Shown here piece by piece: positions 18,100 to 26,996 of a DNA stretch of 64,000 bases (positions within the stretch are counted from its first letter, which is position 1; every line of letters starts with the position of its first letter). This stretch comes from Neobacillus vireti. Lineage in GTDB: Bacteria; Bacillota; Bacilli; Bacillales; Cytobacillaceae. A program made the translations under genes and the position numbers. The notes below the pieces were generated by a model. The model searched no databases. It saw only the letters and a program-made list of their open reading frames with translations, and was not told the DNA's origin. Location of the stretch: NCBI RefSeq assembly GCF_001026695.1, contig NZ_LDNB01000017.1:447953-511952 (forward strand), given 5' to 3'.

Positions 18100-18420
18100 A
18101 GATTCCCCCCCTATTGTCAAAAAAAGTTAGAGTCCAATGAGATTTACTGCATTTTTGAACTTCTTTATTCTAACTAAAAGTATTATAAAGAATATTTTGA
18201 TATTTTACAATAGTATTTATAAAGTGTAATTATGGATCAACGCCCCCCTGCTTTCTTTCTTTAATCATACTGATACTAAAACATTCTAAAATTAGGGCTT
18301 AATTAGCCGCTTCATTACATAAATCTCAGCATAAACTAGAAAGTAGCCAGGCCAACACCATACAATACCTCCTTAATTGCTTTTATTGCGTTCGGTGCAA
18401 TAAAGCAAAGAAAGAAAAAG
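18100..18420. other. Non-coding, upstream of sstT
   Basis: AT-rich spacer before sstT with no convincing gene or structured RNA. It should contain the sstT promoter on the minus strand. Confidence 0.5.
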
Positions 18421-18450
18421 AAAAAGCCCCTAAAAAAAGGGCTTTTTTTT
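18421..18450 (-). terminator. Terminator downstream of yjcZ-type genes
   Basis: AAAAAGCCC / GGGCTTTTT stem with A- and T-runs, 32 bp after the stop of the first YjcZ-type gene. Confidence 0.85.
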
Positions 18451-18481
18451 TATTACTTTACTGAAAATTAATTGCTTTTAA

Positions 18482-18628
18482 TTAATAAAAACAAGTTGCA
18501 CCAATAATGATTAACAAAATGAACAATACAACGATTAAGGCAAAACCGCCGCCAAAACCGAAGCCGCCGCCACCGTAACCGTAACCACCACAACCGCAGC
18601 CGCCGAATCCTCCGCCGTATCCGTACAT
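18482..18628 (-). CDS. YjcZ family sporulation microprotein
   Basis: A 48-residue protein: a Gly/Tyr-rich head (MYGYGGGFGGCGCGGYGYGG) followed by one membrane helix ending in 'LLIIIGATCFY'. This is the YjcZ/YhzB-type layout known from Bacillus spores and mother cells. AAGGGGGGAG precedes the second of two overlapping ATGs, which gives the family frame. It is followed by a terminator and preceded by a shorter paralogue on the same strand. Confidence 0.92.
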   Translation of the reverse strand: MYGYGGGFGGCGCGGYGYGGGGFGFGGGFALIVVLFILLIIIGATCFY

Positions 18629-18661
18629 ACATCTCCCCCCTTTCAATAAGATTCTAATTTG

Positions 18662-18760
18662 TTAATAGTATCCACCCATAAAGGACGCACCAATTATAAT
18701 GAGAAGGATAAACAATACAACCACTAGGGCAAAACCGCCACCAGCTCCTACGCCGTCCAT
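18662..18760 (-). CDS. YjcZ family sporulation microprotein, short form
   Basis: A 32-residue relative of the neighbouring gene: a short Gly-rich head (MDGVGAGGG) and the same helix (FALVVVLFILLIIIGA), ending SFMGGYY. AAAGGAGG is before the ATG. It is 33 bp upstream of the longer paralogue and probably shares its transcript. Confidence 0.92.
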   Translation of the reverse strand: MDGVGAGGGFALVVVLFILLIIIGASFMGGYY

Positions 18761-18974
18761 TTCACATTCCTCCTTTGCACCGACTTACTACAAAATATGT
18801 TTAATTTGAAAATGTGTATGGGCACTTCGAAATGGACCTTTTGGGGTTGTCGATGAAAAAGGGGTGCGGCGTGGTGAAAATTGTAAAAAAATCGACTTAA
18901 TATTTAATTGAAACGGATTTATAAAAAACTTTATGAATCGTTGAAAAAAGAAGTATTGAAGAGTAATTTACCGG

Positions 18975-18988
18975 TAATAACGCTTTCA
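18975..18988 (-). promoter_or_regulatory. Possible cre (CcpA) site upstream of the SulP gene
   Basis: Read on the minus strand, TGAAAGCGTTATTA matches the cre consensus TGWAARCGYTWNCW at 13 of 14 positions. It is about 110 bp before the permease start and would fit carbon-catabolite control. Confidence 0.45.
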
Positions 18989-19045
18989 TTGTATTTCACA
19001 AAATCGTCATATTCAGTTATAATTTCGTGTGGTAAAAACGGACCC

Positions 19046-19068
19046 GACTTTCATGAGAGTTGAAAGTC
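19046..19068 (+). promoter_or_regulatory. Inverted repeat in the SulP leader
   Basis: GACTTTCA and TGAAAGTC, 8-bp perfect arms with a 7-nt spacer, 31 bp before the permease start codon. It may be an operator or a leader hairpin. Confidence 0.45.
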
Positions 19069-19099
19069 AAAATAATCATAAATAAAGAGGTGTAATGAA

Positions 19100-20578
19100 T
19101 TGAATGGTAGTAAAATTAAATATGAATGGTTCGGAAATATAAAGGGAGATATTCTTTCTGGTACTGTTGTCGCGTTAGCACTTATTCCAGAAGCAATTGC
19201 CTTTTCCATTATTGCGGGCGTGAATCCAATGGTTGGGTTATATGCCTCCTTCTGTATTGCCCTTGTGATTGCTTTTGTTGGCGGCAGACCAGCAATGATT
19301 TCAGCTGCTACGGGAGCAACAGCCTTGTTAATGGGCGGCTTAGTGAAAGATCACGGATTACAGTATTTATTAGCAGCCACCATCCTAACAGGTATGATCC
19401 AAATTATTTTTGGTTCTTTGAATGTAGCTCGATTAATGAAATTTATTCCTCGTTCGGTTATGGTGGGTTTTGTTAATTCATTAGCGATATTAATCTTTAT
19501 GGCACAGCTTACCCATTTTAAAGGCCAAACATGGGTGATGTACGCAATGGTTGCGGGAGGATTAGCGATCATTTACCTTTTCCCTCGGATAACCAAGGCT
19601 GTCCCTTCCCCACTTGTCGCCATTATTATTATCACCATTATCTCGGTGGCAACTGGTGCTCACGTAAAGACTGTAGGAGACTTAGGACAACTAAGTCAGG
19701 CCTTGCCTACATTTTTTATTCCAAATGTTCCTTTTAATCTAGAAACACTAAGAATAATTTTTCCTTATTCACTTGGAATCGCTGTTGTTGGATTAATCGA
19801 GTCTCTCCTAACTGCTCAAATTGTCGATGATTTGACAGATACGGGCAGTGACAAAAATAAAGAGGCGCGCGGTCAAGGGATTGCCAATATTGTCTCAGGA
19901 TTATTTGGCGGAATGGCTGGCTGTGCCATGATTGGTCAATCAGGAATCAATGTTAAATCAGGCGGACGAGGAAGACTTTCCACCTTTTGGGCAGCTGTAT
20001 TTTTATTAATCCTTATCGTAGCCCTTAATGATGTCCTGGTAAAAATTCCAATGGCTGTCTTAGTCGCAGTAATGTTCATGGTCTGCATTGGGACATTTGA
20101 TTGGTCTTCATTAAAGAAGCTGCCAATTATGCCTAAATCTGAAACTGTGGTTATGGTTGTGACAGTAATAACTGTTGTAGCAACAGATAATTTATCCATT
20201 GGGGTGTTAATAGGCGTCATCTTGAGTGCGATATTCTTTGCCTCTAAGATTTCAAAAGTAGACGTTAAAACGATTTCGACAAAAGGCTCACGTAAAAAGG
20301 TTTATCAAGTATCAGGGCAGCTTTTCTTTGTCTCTGTGACAGATTTTGTCAATAAATTTAATTTTAAAGAAGAAATACCGGAAATAGATATTGATTTCTC
20401 CCATGCTCACCTTTGGGATGACTCAGCGATCGGTGCGATCGATAAAATTGTCCTGAAATATCAGCAAAATGGAGTAATGGTTAATCTGAAGGGTTTAAAT
20501 GGAGACAGCGCCAAACTCTTAGACAAACTTACGGTTCAGACCACCCCAGTTGCTCTTGAAAAGGTATCAAATCAATAA
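19100..20578 (+). CDS. SulP/SLC26 family anion permease with STAS domain
   Basis: A 492-residue SulP transporter: 'GDILSGTVVALALIPEAIAF' at the N-terminus, about 12 hydrophobic segments, then a C-terminal STAS-like domain (about 400-480) with 'IDFSHAHLWDDSAIGAIDKI'. Family members move sulfate or bicarbonate. No sulfate-assimilation genes are nearby, while a DabAB carbon-uptake operon is present at 55-60 kb, so bicarbonate is a reasonable alternative. TTG start, seven bases after AAGAGGTG. A possible cre site and an inverted repeat lie upstream. Confidence 0.9.
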   Translation: MNGSKIKYEWFGNIKGDILSGTVVALALIPEAIAFSIIAGVNPMVGLYASFCIALVIAFVGGRPAMISAATGATALLMGGLVKDHGLQYLLAATILTGMIQIIFGSLNVARLMKFIPRSVMVGFVNSLAILIFMAQLTHFKGQTWVMYAMVAGGLAIIYLFPRITKAVPSPLVAIIIITIISVATGAHVKTVGDLGQLSQALPTFFIPNVPFNLETLRIIFPYSLGIAVVGLIESLLTAQIVDDLTDTGSDKNKEARGQGIANIVSGLFGGMAGCAMIGQSGINVKSGGRGRLSTFWAAVFLLILIVALNDVLVKIPMAVLVAVMFMVCIGTFDWSSLKKLPIMPKSETVVMVVTVITVVATDNLSIGVLIGVILSAIFFASKISKVDVKTISTKGSRKKVYQVSGQLFFVSVTDFVNKFNFKEEIPEIDIDFSHAHLWDDSAIGAIDKIVLKYQQNGVMVNLKGLNGDSAKLLDKLTVQTTPVALEKVSNQ

Positions 20579-20585
20579 AACATGG

Positions 20586-20616
20586 AAAACACGCTAAAGT
20601 GTCAGCGTGTTTTTTA
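20586..20616 (+). terminator. Terminator after the SulP gene
   Basis: AAAACACGCT / AGCGTGTTTT, a 10-bp stem with 8-nt loop and T-run, right after the stop. Confidence 0.88.
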
Positions 20617-20632
20617 TTTTTTCAAAAAAATA

Positions 20633-20650
20633 AAGCTGCCGCGGCAGCTT
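20633..20650 (-). terminator. Terminator after mqo
   Basis: An 18-bp palindrome (AAGCTGCCGCGGCAGCTT) followed, reading leftward, by TTTATTTTTTT. Confidence 0.8.
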
Positions 20651-20672
20651 CATTAACGTATGTTCTAATGAT

Positions 20673-22175
20673 TTATCTAAAGACCAACTCTTTTTCGCTT
20701 AGGCCAAGCGCTTGCGCTGTTGAAGTATGAATATCATGCAGAAGCTCTGGGTTTTTCATTAGTGACAAGCCGTAAGATGGAATCATTTCCATAATTTTCG
20801 GTTCCCACTCTATTATATGCTGCGGGAAGCATTTATTCATTACTTCAAGCATTACGGGGACAGCAGTAGAAGCACCTGGTGATGCACCTAGTAAGGCTGC
20901 GATTGAGCCATCAGCTGCATTAATCACTTCCGTACCAAATTGAAGTGTACCTTTGCCTTCGGATTCAGTATCTTTGATCACTTGTACTCGTTGGCCCGCT
21001 ACCACGATATCCCACTCTTCGCTTTTGGCGTTCGGGATAAACTCTCGTAGCTCTTCAATCCGCTGTTCTTTCGATAACATAAGCTGTTGTATTAGGTATT
21101 TTGTCAATGGAACGTTTTTGGCACCTGCCGCTAACATCGTAACGAGATTATTTGGTTTTACAGAACCGATTAAATCCATATTTGAACCCGTTTTTAAGAA
21201 TTTGGGTGAGAACCCGGCAAACGGTCCAAATAACAATGATTTTTTGTTGTCAATATACCGTGTATCAAGATGCGGAACTGACATCGGCGGTGCACCAACT
21301 GCCGCTTTACCGTACACTTTTGCATGGTGCTGCGCGACAACCTCTGGATTGTTACATACTAGGAAAAGCCCGCTTACCGGGAATCCGCCAATATGTTTAC
21401 TTTCAGGAATACCCGTTTTTTGTAGTAACGGCAATGACCCGCCGCCACCGCCAATAAAGACGAATTTGGCCCGATGGCGTTCGATGGCACCGGTTGCAAT
21501 ATTCCACACTTTTAATTCCCATAAGCCGTCCTCAGTGCGTTTAATATCATCAACTTGATGATTGTATTTGATATCAACGTGTTGATTTTTCAAGTGGTCG
21601 AACAATTTGCGCGTTAAAGCACCAAAGTTGACATCAGTTCCAGAATCGATTCTTGTTGCCGCTATAGGTTCATCCAATTTACGGCCTTCCATGATCAGCG
21701 GAATCCATTCTATCAGCTTTTCATGGTCATCGGAAAATTCCATCCCTTGAAACAGGGGATTGTTTGATAGCGCTTTAAATCGTTTCTTCAAAAATGTTAC
21801 GTTTTGTTCCCCTTGTACTAAACTCATATGCGGTATTGGCATGATAAAATCCTGCGGTTTACGTATTAGCTTGTTGTTTAAAAGATATGACCAAAACTGC
21901 ATGGAAAGCTGAAACTGTTCATTAATTTTGATTGCTTTGCTAATATCTATCGATCCGTCTGGTTTTTCGACCGTATAGTTAAGCTCGCACAGTGCCGCAT
22001 GCCCTGTTCCTGCATTATTCCACTCGTTAGAGCTTTCCTCTCCTGCGTTAGCGAGCTTCTCAAACACTGTAATTTCCCATTCCGGCACTAATTCTTTTAA
22101 GAGTGTCCCTAAGGTAGCACTCATGATTCCGGCGCCAATTAAAATAACATCTGTCGTAGTTCCGCTGTTGCTCAT
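20673..22175 (-). CDS. mqo: Malate:quinone oxidoreductase
   Basis: A 500-residue FAD-dependent peripheral membrane enzyme that oxidises malate to oxaloacetate and reduces quinone. It starts with the dinucleotide-binding 'DVILIGAGIMSATLGTLL' and has the family's 'ESSNEWNNAGTGHAALCELN', FIGGGGGSLPLLQKTGIPE and FPVSGLFLVCNNPE segments, ending 'SLMKNPELLHDIHTSTAQAL'. ATG at 22175 is at proper distance from AAAGG; the TTG at 22184 overlaps that site. It is a single gene. Confidence 0.96.
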   Translation of the reverse strand: MSNSGTTTDVILIGAGIMSATLGTLLKELVPEWEITVFEKLANAGEESSNEWNNAGTGHAALCELNYTVEKPDGSIDISKAIKINEQFQLSMQFWSYLLNNKLIRKPQDFIMPIPHMSLVQGEQNVTFLKKRFKALSNNPLFQGMEFSDDHEKLIEWIPLIMEGRKLDEPIAATRIDSGTDVNFGALTRKLFDHLKNQHVDIKYNHQVDDIKRTEDGLWELKVWNIATGAIERHRAKFVFIGGGGGSLPLLQKTGIPESKHIGGFPVSGLFLVCNNPEVVAQHHAKVYGKAAVGAPPMSVPHLDTRYIDNKKSLLFGPFAGFSPKFLKTGSNMDLIGSVKPNNLVTMLAAGAKNVPLTKYLIQQLMLSKEQRIEELREFIPNAKSEEWDIVVAGQRVQVIKDTESEGKGTLQFGTEVINAADGSIAALLGASPGASTAVPVMLEVMNKCFPQHIIEWEPKIMEMIPSYGLSLMKNPELLHDIHTSTAQALGLSEKELVFR

Positions 22176-22511
22176 ATTTATCAACCTTTTCCCCTAATAT
22201 TTGCAGAAAAGATAGAGGTGTCACACCAAGATAATGGAATACCTGGTCACACACCTTTTCTATCTATCTTAATTATAACTCATTGATAGTGTAAAACAAT
22301 TATTTACAGCTTCATATATCTACTATTATAAGATAATTTTAAATTATTTAAAAGGTGGAAATAGTAATAAGTACCACCAAGTGGCCAAAAAACACACAGA
22401 AACCAAATCCTATGAATACCAACAATCCAAATCTGAATGCTGACAAAATGGTCAGTGCCCCAATGATTGTACCTAAAGAATTGGTATACCTAAACTCTTT
22501 CACTTATTCTA
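22176..22511. other. Non-coding spacer between mqo and the MOSC gene
   Basis: AT-rich, no recognisable structured RNA. A 67-codon plus-strand frame (22355-22558) runs into the MOSC gene on the other strand and lacks protein-like composition; it is not accepted. Confidence 0.5.
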
Positions 22512-23168
22512 TTAAAGATTATTTAGCCGATTTACCAGCAGTTCTTTCCATTCGTTAGCCAATTCTTCAACAGCCAATATTCTTTTTATCCCTTCGACAT
22601 CCTTTTGCTTATGAAAATAAATCTCATTTCCATAAAGAATGGATACCTTTTTTGGATGTGACTCCAATAATGTAATTTGAGAATCGTTTCGGACAATACC
22701 TTCTTCTAATACACGACACAAATAACCTGTAAAGCCCATTTGAACCATCCTTTTTAGAAGAAAAGGATTATTAGTTCTCTTTGAAATTGTGCTGCACGGG
22801 ATTCTACCTTGAGTTATTTGTATAACAGCTTCTCCAAGACGAAAAATATCCCCAATATAAACATCTTTTTCCAACATATTGGTAACAGTTAAATTCTCAC
22901 CGAAAGTTGAAGCTGGTAAAGGATTCGCAAATTCTTTTTCCCAAAGCAAATAGTGTTCATAAGGGTACACACATACCGCTCGGTCTGAACCACCGTGATT
23001 CTGTAAGTCCGCAACACCATCTCCCAAAAATCCATCTTTTGTTAATTGAGCTTCTTCAATTGTTTGTTTGCAAATTCCTGTCTCCATTTCCCCATTATTC
23101 CCGTACTTCGTTTTTTGGGGTAATCCAATTGAAAGGTTTTTTAGTTCTATAACTTTACTACTTGCCAC
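22512..23168 (-). CDS. MOSC domain protein (YiiM-like)
   Basis: A 218-residue protein with an N-terminal MOSC beta-barrel and a C-terminal helical extension (YiiM family). Seen: KDGFLGDGVADLQNHGGSDR, 'VCVYPYEHYLLWEKE', 'FGENLTVTNMLEKDVYIGD' and 'ITQGRIPCST', whose Cys is the conserved cofactor-binding residue. YiiM-type proteins bind the molybdenum cofactor and reduce N-hydroxylated compounds. GTG start with a distant GAGGG site. No molybdenum cofactor genes are nearby. Confidence 0.9.
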   Translation of the reverse strand: MASSKVIELKNLSIGLPQKTKYGNNGEMETGICKQTIEEAQLTKDGFLGDGVADLQNHGGSDRAVCVYPYEHYLLWEKEFANPLPASTFGENLTVTNMLEKDVYIGDIFRLGEAVIQITQGRIPCSTISKRTNNPFLLKRMVQMGFTGYLCRVLEEGIVRNDSQITLLESHPKKVSILYGNEIYFHKQKDVEGIKRILAVEELANEWKELLVNRLNNL

Positions 23169-23240
23169 TATAATATGTACCCTCTTTCTATAATTTTTTT
23201 CATTAATTATTCTTAAATTTTATCATATTTATTTATAACA

Positions 23241-24107
23241 TTAAGAAGTACCTTGTTCTGATTGAAATAATACATTTGACACTGCCATTGAAACTAAGTT
23301 CTTATGAAAAACCGACATCAACTCAAACCTAACATTCCTTGAGGTTTCAAAGAAATTCTCCGGTTTTACAAGAGCAACCATACAAAATTCATAACCAATA
23401 TATCGTAGATTTGGATTTAAGTCAGTTATGCCATAATACCTAAAGTCTTGTTCAGGAATGCCATCTTCCCCTCTTAGCAGAGTTTCACCATACTTTTCAT
23501 TGCAAATTTTGCAAATCTCTTCTAGCAGCCACTTAATTCTTTCCGGCTCTTCTTGATAACTAACCGTTACTCGTTCTATTATCCTCATTTTCCCCTTATT
23601 AAAATTCTCGATTGTTCTAATCTCCCCATGTGAGATTGTTAGAAGTTTCCCTGACCATTCACGAATTTGCATAAATCGGATTCCTATTTCCTCTACTGTA
23701 CCTGAAATAACACCATTAAATGTAACATAGTCGCCTACTCGAAATTCTTTATCAGATATTCTGGTAAAACCTAATAGAACATCTTTTAATATTTGTTGTG
23801 CTGCAAAGCCTAGTATGACACCTATAATTCCTGCCCCCGCGAGGAGACCTTTAATATCAATGAATTGTCCAATAATATATATGATTAGAATGATTGCAAT
23901 TAAATATTTTAAAGTAGAGCGAATTACACCTTGTATTGTTTTAGAATCTGCTTCGGGGAATAGGTGTGAATTTTTAAAAAACCAAGAAGATGTTCTATTT
24001 ACTAGAAATGAAATAGTCATTAACAACAACACCATTAACACAAGCCGTAAAAATAAATAGCCCTTAATTGATTCAACGAGATTTTCTGTATACGTTAATA
24101 CATTCAA
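23241..24107 (-). CDS. MscS-type small mechanosensitive channel
   Basis: A 288-residue MscS-family protein with three helices (about 15-38, 65-85, 88-112). The pore helix and following motif 'GLLAGAGIIGVILGFAAQQI' are conserved, then the beta domain 'FRVGDYVTFNGVISGTVEEIGIR'. It releases osmolytes on hypo-osmotic shock. The GTG at 24116 lies inside the GAGGTG binding site, so the TTG at 24107 (eight bases after GAGG) is preferred. Single gene. Confidence 0.92.
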   Translation of the reverse strand: MNVLTYTENLVESIKGYLFLRLVLMVLLLMTISFLVNRTSSWFFKNSHLFPEADSKTIQGVIRSTLKYLIAIILIIYIIGQFIDIKGLLAGAGIIGVILGFAAQQILKDVLLGFTRISDKEFRVGDYVTFNGVISGTVEEIGIRFMQIREWSGKLLTISHGEIRTIENFNKGKMRIIERVTVSYQEEPERIKWLLEEICKICNEKYGETLLRGEDGIPEQDFRYYGITDLNPNLRYIGYEFCMVALVKPENFFETSRNVRFELMSVFHKNLVSMAVSNVLFQSEQGTS

Positions 24108-24327
24108 CCCTTTCACCTCGGTTTTTTCCTTGCAGTAAGCAAGAAAAATTTTATTTCCAATTCTTTTATTTTATATTATGCGGAATAAATATGTAAAAAT
24201 GTACAATTACAGTGGAATCAGTGTCATCTATGCCATAAGCACCATTCCTATGGACTCAACTAAAATAGAAATTGTTTTAAAAAAGTGTCAGGCACCATTC
24301 TGAAATTGGTTTCACTAATCTAAAAAA

Positions 24328-24363
24328 CAATGCCACCTGCCGCAATTTGGGCCGATGGCATTG
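24328..24363 (-). terminator. Terminator after the DUF4097 gene
   Basis: CAATGCCA / TGGCATTG stem with a 20-nt loop, followed leftward by TTTTTT. Just beyond it (24283-24296) lies a GTGTCAGGCACCAT fragment of the interspersed type noted elsewhere. Confidence 0.8.
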
Positions 24364-24418
24364 CTTTTTCTATACTTTTTATTGTTTATTTGGAAAGGTT
24401 AGTGAATAGGATTAATTT

Positions 24419-25255
24419 CTATTCTTTATTGATTGATACGGAACCGGCACTTGATTGTAGCTTCAGCTGTGGACCACCTGAACCAATAGAGGCGATGACA
24501 CGGTCACGGTCCTTTGTATTGTACGAAACGTTTGCCAGATTTACATCAACATGACCAGCCGATGTCTGGAGGTTCATTTGCAGAGATTCTGGTTGCTGTT
24601 CGGTTACAATCCGAACGGAACCGGCACTGCTGCTTGCGAAAATGTCATGAGTAATCGCCTTTAACTGGACATCAATTGAACCTGCACTATCAGTTAAATC
24701 CAACTTTCCTTCAATATTGGCTAACTTCATACTACCTGCAGAAGAATGAGCAGTTACATCACCTTTTAAGTCATTTGCCTTAATGCTACCAGCGGAAGAG
24801 TCCAAATCAAAGTGGTTGGCTGATATTTGTTCGATGGTAATACTGCCTGCTTGTGAATGAGCTTTCAGTTCACTGTACATTTTTTGCGGTACCTCAACAT
24901 CGGCTTGAAGTTGTTTGCCCATGAATTCAAAAGGAGAAAAATGAAATAGAGAATCATTTTTTGGTCCTATATCAATTTTAGCTGTTTCTCCGCTCGTACT
25001 TACTGAAAGCACGATATTCTTTTCCGATGTTCCGCCGTAGAGATGAACGGTAATGACATCGGATTTTGTTGGATAAAAATGCACACTGGATAGCCGAGAT
25101 TCCAATTCGATTTTATTAATGTCTTTTGCGTTGATCGTTTTTGTTTCATCTATAGTGACAGTTGAAAAATTGTCATGAGTATATCCATAAACTACAACCC
25201 CGATTATCCCAATAAACAAGCCTAAAATAGCTGCAACAATAGAATATTTCTTCAA
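24419..25255 (-). CDS. DUF4097 beta-repeat envelope protein
   Basis: A 278-residue protein: N-terminal membrane anchor (about 7-26) and an extracytoplasmic beta-solenoid-like domain with at least six 'SSAGS' turns (for example SSAGSIKANDLKG and TDSAGSIDVQ) spaced about 20 residues. This is the DUF4097/YvlB-LiaG layout. It starts with TTG one base after the DUF1700 stop and forms an operon with DUF1700 and PadR, a set tied in Bacilli to envelope stress. Direct function is unknown. Confidence 0.88.
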   Translation of the reverse strand: MKKYSIVAAILGLFIGIIGVVVYGYTHDNFSTVTIDETKTINAKDINKIELESRLSSVHFYPTKSDVITVHLYGGTSEKNIVLSVSTSGETAKIDIGPKNDSLFHFSPFEFMGKQLQADVEVPQKMYSELKAHSQAGSITIEQISANHFDLDSSAGSIKANDLKGDVTAHSSAGSMKLANIEGKLDLTDSAGSIDVQLKAITHDIFASSSAGSVRIVTEQQPESLQMNLQTSAGHVDVNLANVSYNTKDRDRVIASIGSGGPQLKLQSSAGSVSINKE

Positions 25256-25256
25256 A

Positions 25257-25811
25257 TTAATAACTCCCTTTCACGATTTTTACATTGAGTTTCCAGTACC
25301 AGTGGATTAACTTTAAAAACCACTTTGCAAGAAAATTTGTCACTAGTAAAAATAGATACCCAAATGAAAAAGTGGCAAGGATTAAGAAGAACGCAAGTAG
25401 TATTGGTGTATCGTGCGTAAATAAATTAATGATAAATGCAACGGGAGTAATAAGACAAGCGAATGCAGCAGCATACAGACCAATAAAAGCACCTGTGACC
25501 CCTACAACGGGCCCTATGATGAAAATTAGATTAAACAAGAGCATCCCCAAAAATGCAAAAATGTTAGGTCCAACATTTGTAGTGGTTTCCTTTTTTGAAC
25601 CACTAAGTTTGTCAGTAGCTACAAAGACATCTAATTCATCTGCGATCGTTTTTGGGGAGCCTAAATCCGCAACAGCCTCCTCCTCGGTTTTCCCATTTTC
25701 GATAGCCGAATCAATATGTGCTTCATAATCACTAAGAATATCCTTTCGTTCCCCTTCAGGAACCTGTACCAATAGACGGTTAAGTTCGTTTAAAAATTGC
25801 TGCTTGGTCAT
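25257..25811 (-). CDS. DUF1700 (HAAS) membrane protein
   Basis: A 184-residue protein: N-terminal HAAS domain ('KQQFLNELNRLL' to 'VADLGSPKTIADEL', about 1-60) of the type that pairs with PadR-like regulators, then four membrane helices in two hairpins. Its ATG overlaps the PadR stop (TGATG). HAAS domains are thought to contact the signal or the regulator, so this protein may feed membrane state to the PadR protein encoded just before it. Confidence 0.9.
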   Translation of the reverse strand: MTKQQFLNELNRLLVQVPEGERKDILSDYEAHIDSAIENGKTEEEAVADLGSPKTIADELDVFVATDKLSGSKKETTTNVGPNIFAFLGMLLFNLIFIIGPVVGVTGAFIGLYAAAFACLITPVAFIINLFTHDTPILLAFFLILATFSFGYLFLLVTNFLAKWFLKLIHWYWKLNVKIVKGSY

Positions 25812-26128
25812 CAGTCCATCCCCTCCTCAATAATCTCATTCACACTGGCAGAAAATTGCTGCCATTCTTGTACCAACTGTTCAAGATATTCTCGTCCGGC
25901 TTTCGTCAATTGATAGTATTTTCTTGGCGGACCCTCATTGGATTCCGCTAAATAAGTAGCGAAATAGCCTTCTTTAGTTAATCTTCGTAATAAAGGATAG
26001 ACGGTTCCTTCAGCGATTTGGATTTTATCAGAGATGCTGTGAACCAACTCATATCCATACCGGTCCTTTTTCAATGTAAAGACTAAGACACATAATTCCA
26101 GTGCACCCTTCTTAAATTGAACATTCAT
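25811..26128 (-). CDS. PadR family transcriptional regulator
   Basis: A 105-residue PadR-type winged-helix repressor: 'FKKGALELCVLVFTLKKD', 'GYELVHSIS', 'AEGTVYPLLRRLTKEGY' and 'PRKYYQLTKAGREYLE'. The ATG at 26128 follows AGGTG; the frame's GTG at 26137 overlaps that site. It is the first gene of a three-gene operon and an inverted repeat of TTACTACT lies 28 bp upstream, consistent with autorepression. Confidence 0.93.
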   Translation of the reverse strand: MNVQFKKGALELCVLVFTLKKDRYGYELVHSISDKIQIAEGTVYPLLRRLTKEGYFATYLAESNEGPPRKYYQLTKAGREYLEQLVQEWQQFSASVNEIIEEGMD

Positions 26129-26155
26129 GTGAATCACCTGCCTACAAAGTAATGA

Positions 26156-26182
26156 TTACTACTGAATAATATATAGTAGTAA
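26156..26182. promoter_or_regulatory. Putative PadR operator
   Basis: TTACTACT and AGTAGTAA, perfect 8-bp arms with an 11-bp spacer. A third CTACTACTAAC lies at 26221-26231. Confidence 0.6.
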
Positions 26183-26353
26183 AATATGAAAAATATACCA
26201 TCACAGGAATACTATATCATCTACTACTAACTAATGCAAGGTACTATAATTTATTTAGTTGTAGTTTTTTTATTGTTATAATGCCATACATATTTGTATA
26301 TCGGACGGAAATAATACCATTGATCTTTTAACTTAAAATAAGGGGAGACTTTT

Positions 26354-26920
26354 ATGAACTATCGTATGTTTAAGGTGATTAATCAATTGGCGGGGCATAA
26401 TCGGATTGTAGATTTCCTTATGGTCACCATTTCAAAAAGATCTCGATTTATCTATATCCTCGTGGTAATCGTTCTCTGGTTTCGCCACGATTCTTATAAA
26501 AAAATGACACTATATACTGGAGTTTCTGTCAGTGTGACGTATTTGCTCTGTACGATGATTAAGCTATTCTTTTATAAACCGAGGCCGTTCTTGAAGCATA
26601 GCGTTCATTTATTGCCGCCGGTCCCATCAAAAAAAGATTCATCGTTTCCAAGTAAACATACTGCCCTTGCCTTTACCTTGGCCGCATCTGTGATGGTATT
26701 TCACCGAATAGCCGGCTGGAGCTTGTGGCTGCTATCAATCCTAGTAGGCTTTTCGCGGATCTGGATGGGACAGCACTATCCATCTGATATCATCGGGAGC
26801 GCCATCCTTGGAAATGGAACAGCCTTTGTCGTAAAACTTACTGAGCAGTATTGGAAGCCTTTTGTTACTCGCATCTTCCGTTCGTTTACCCAATTTCGTT
26901 CTTCTTATCGAGAATTATAA
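26354..26920 (+). CDS. PAP2 phosphatase, undecaprenyl-PP phosphatase-like
   Basis: A 188-residue PAP2 membrane phosphatase of the BcrC type. The three active-site motifs are present: KLFFYKPRPF, SFPSKHT and SRIWMGQHYPSD, with five or six helices. BcrC-type enzymes recycle undecaprenyl pyrophosphate for wall synthesis and give bacitracin resistance. The middle motif has Lys where BcrC has Asp (PSDH), so a different lipid phosphate is possible. GGGGAG precedes the ATG. Read divergently from the PadR operon. Confidence 0.85.
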   Translation: MNYRMFKVINQLAGHNRIVDFLMVTISKRSRFIYILVVIVLWFRHDSYKKMTLYTGVSVSVTYLLCTMIKLFFYKPRPFLKHSVHLLPPVPSKKDSSFPSKHTALAFTLAASVMVFHRIAGWSLWLLSILVGFSRIWMGQHYPSDIIGSAILGNGTAFVVKLTEQYWKPFVTRIFRSFTQFRSSYREL

Positions 26921-26996
26921 TATGAATGTAGGGATGATCTAGCTTTACTTTGATCATCCCTTCATAATTTCAGTAATAACCCCCTGAATAACCGGG

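Noticed and set aside
22355..22558. 67-codon plus-strand reading frame
   Set aside because: No binding site at its start, overlaps the end of the MOSC gene on the other strand, and low protein-like character.
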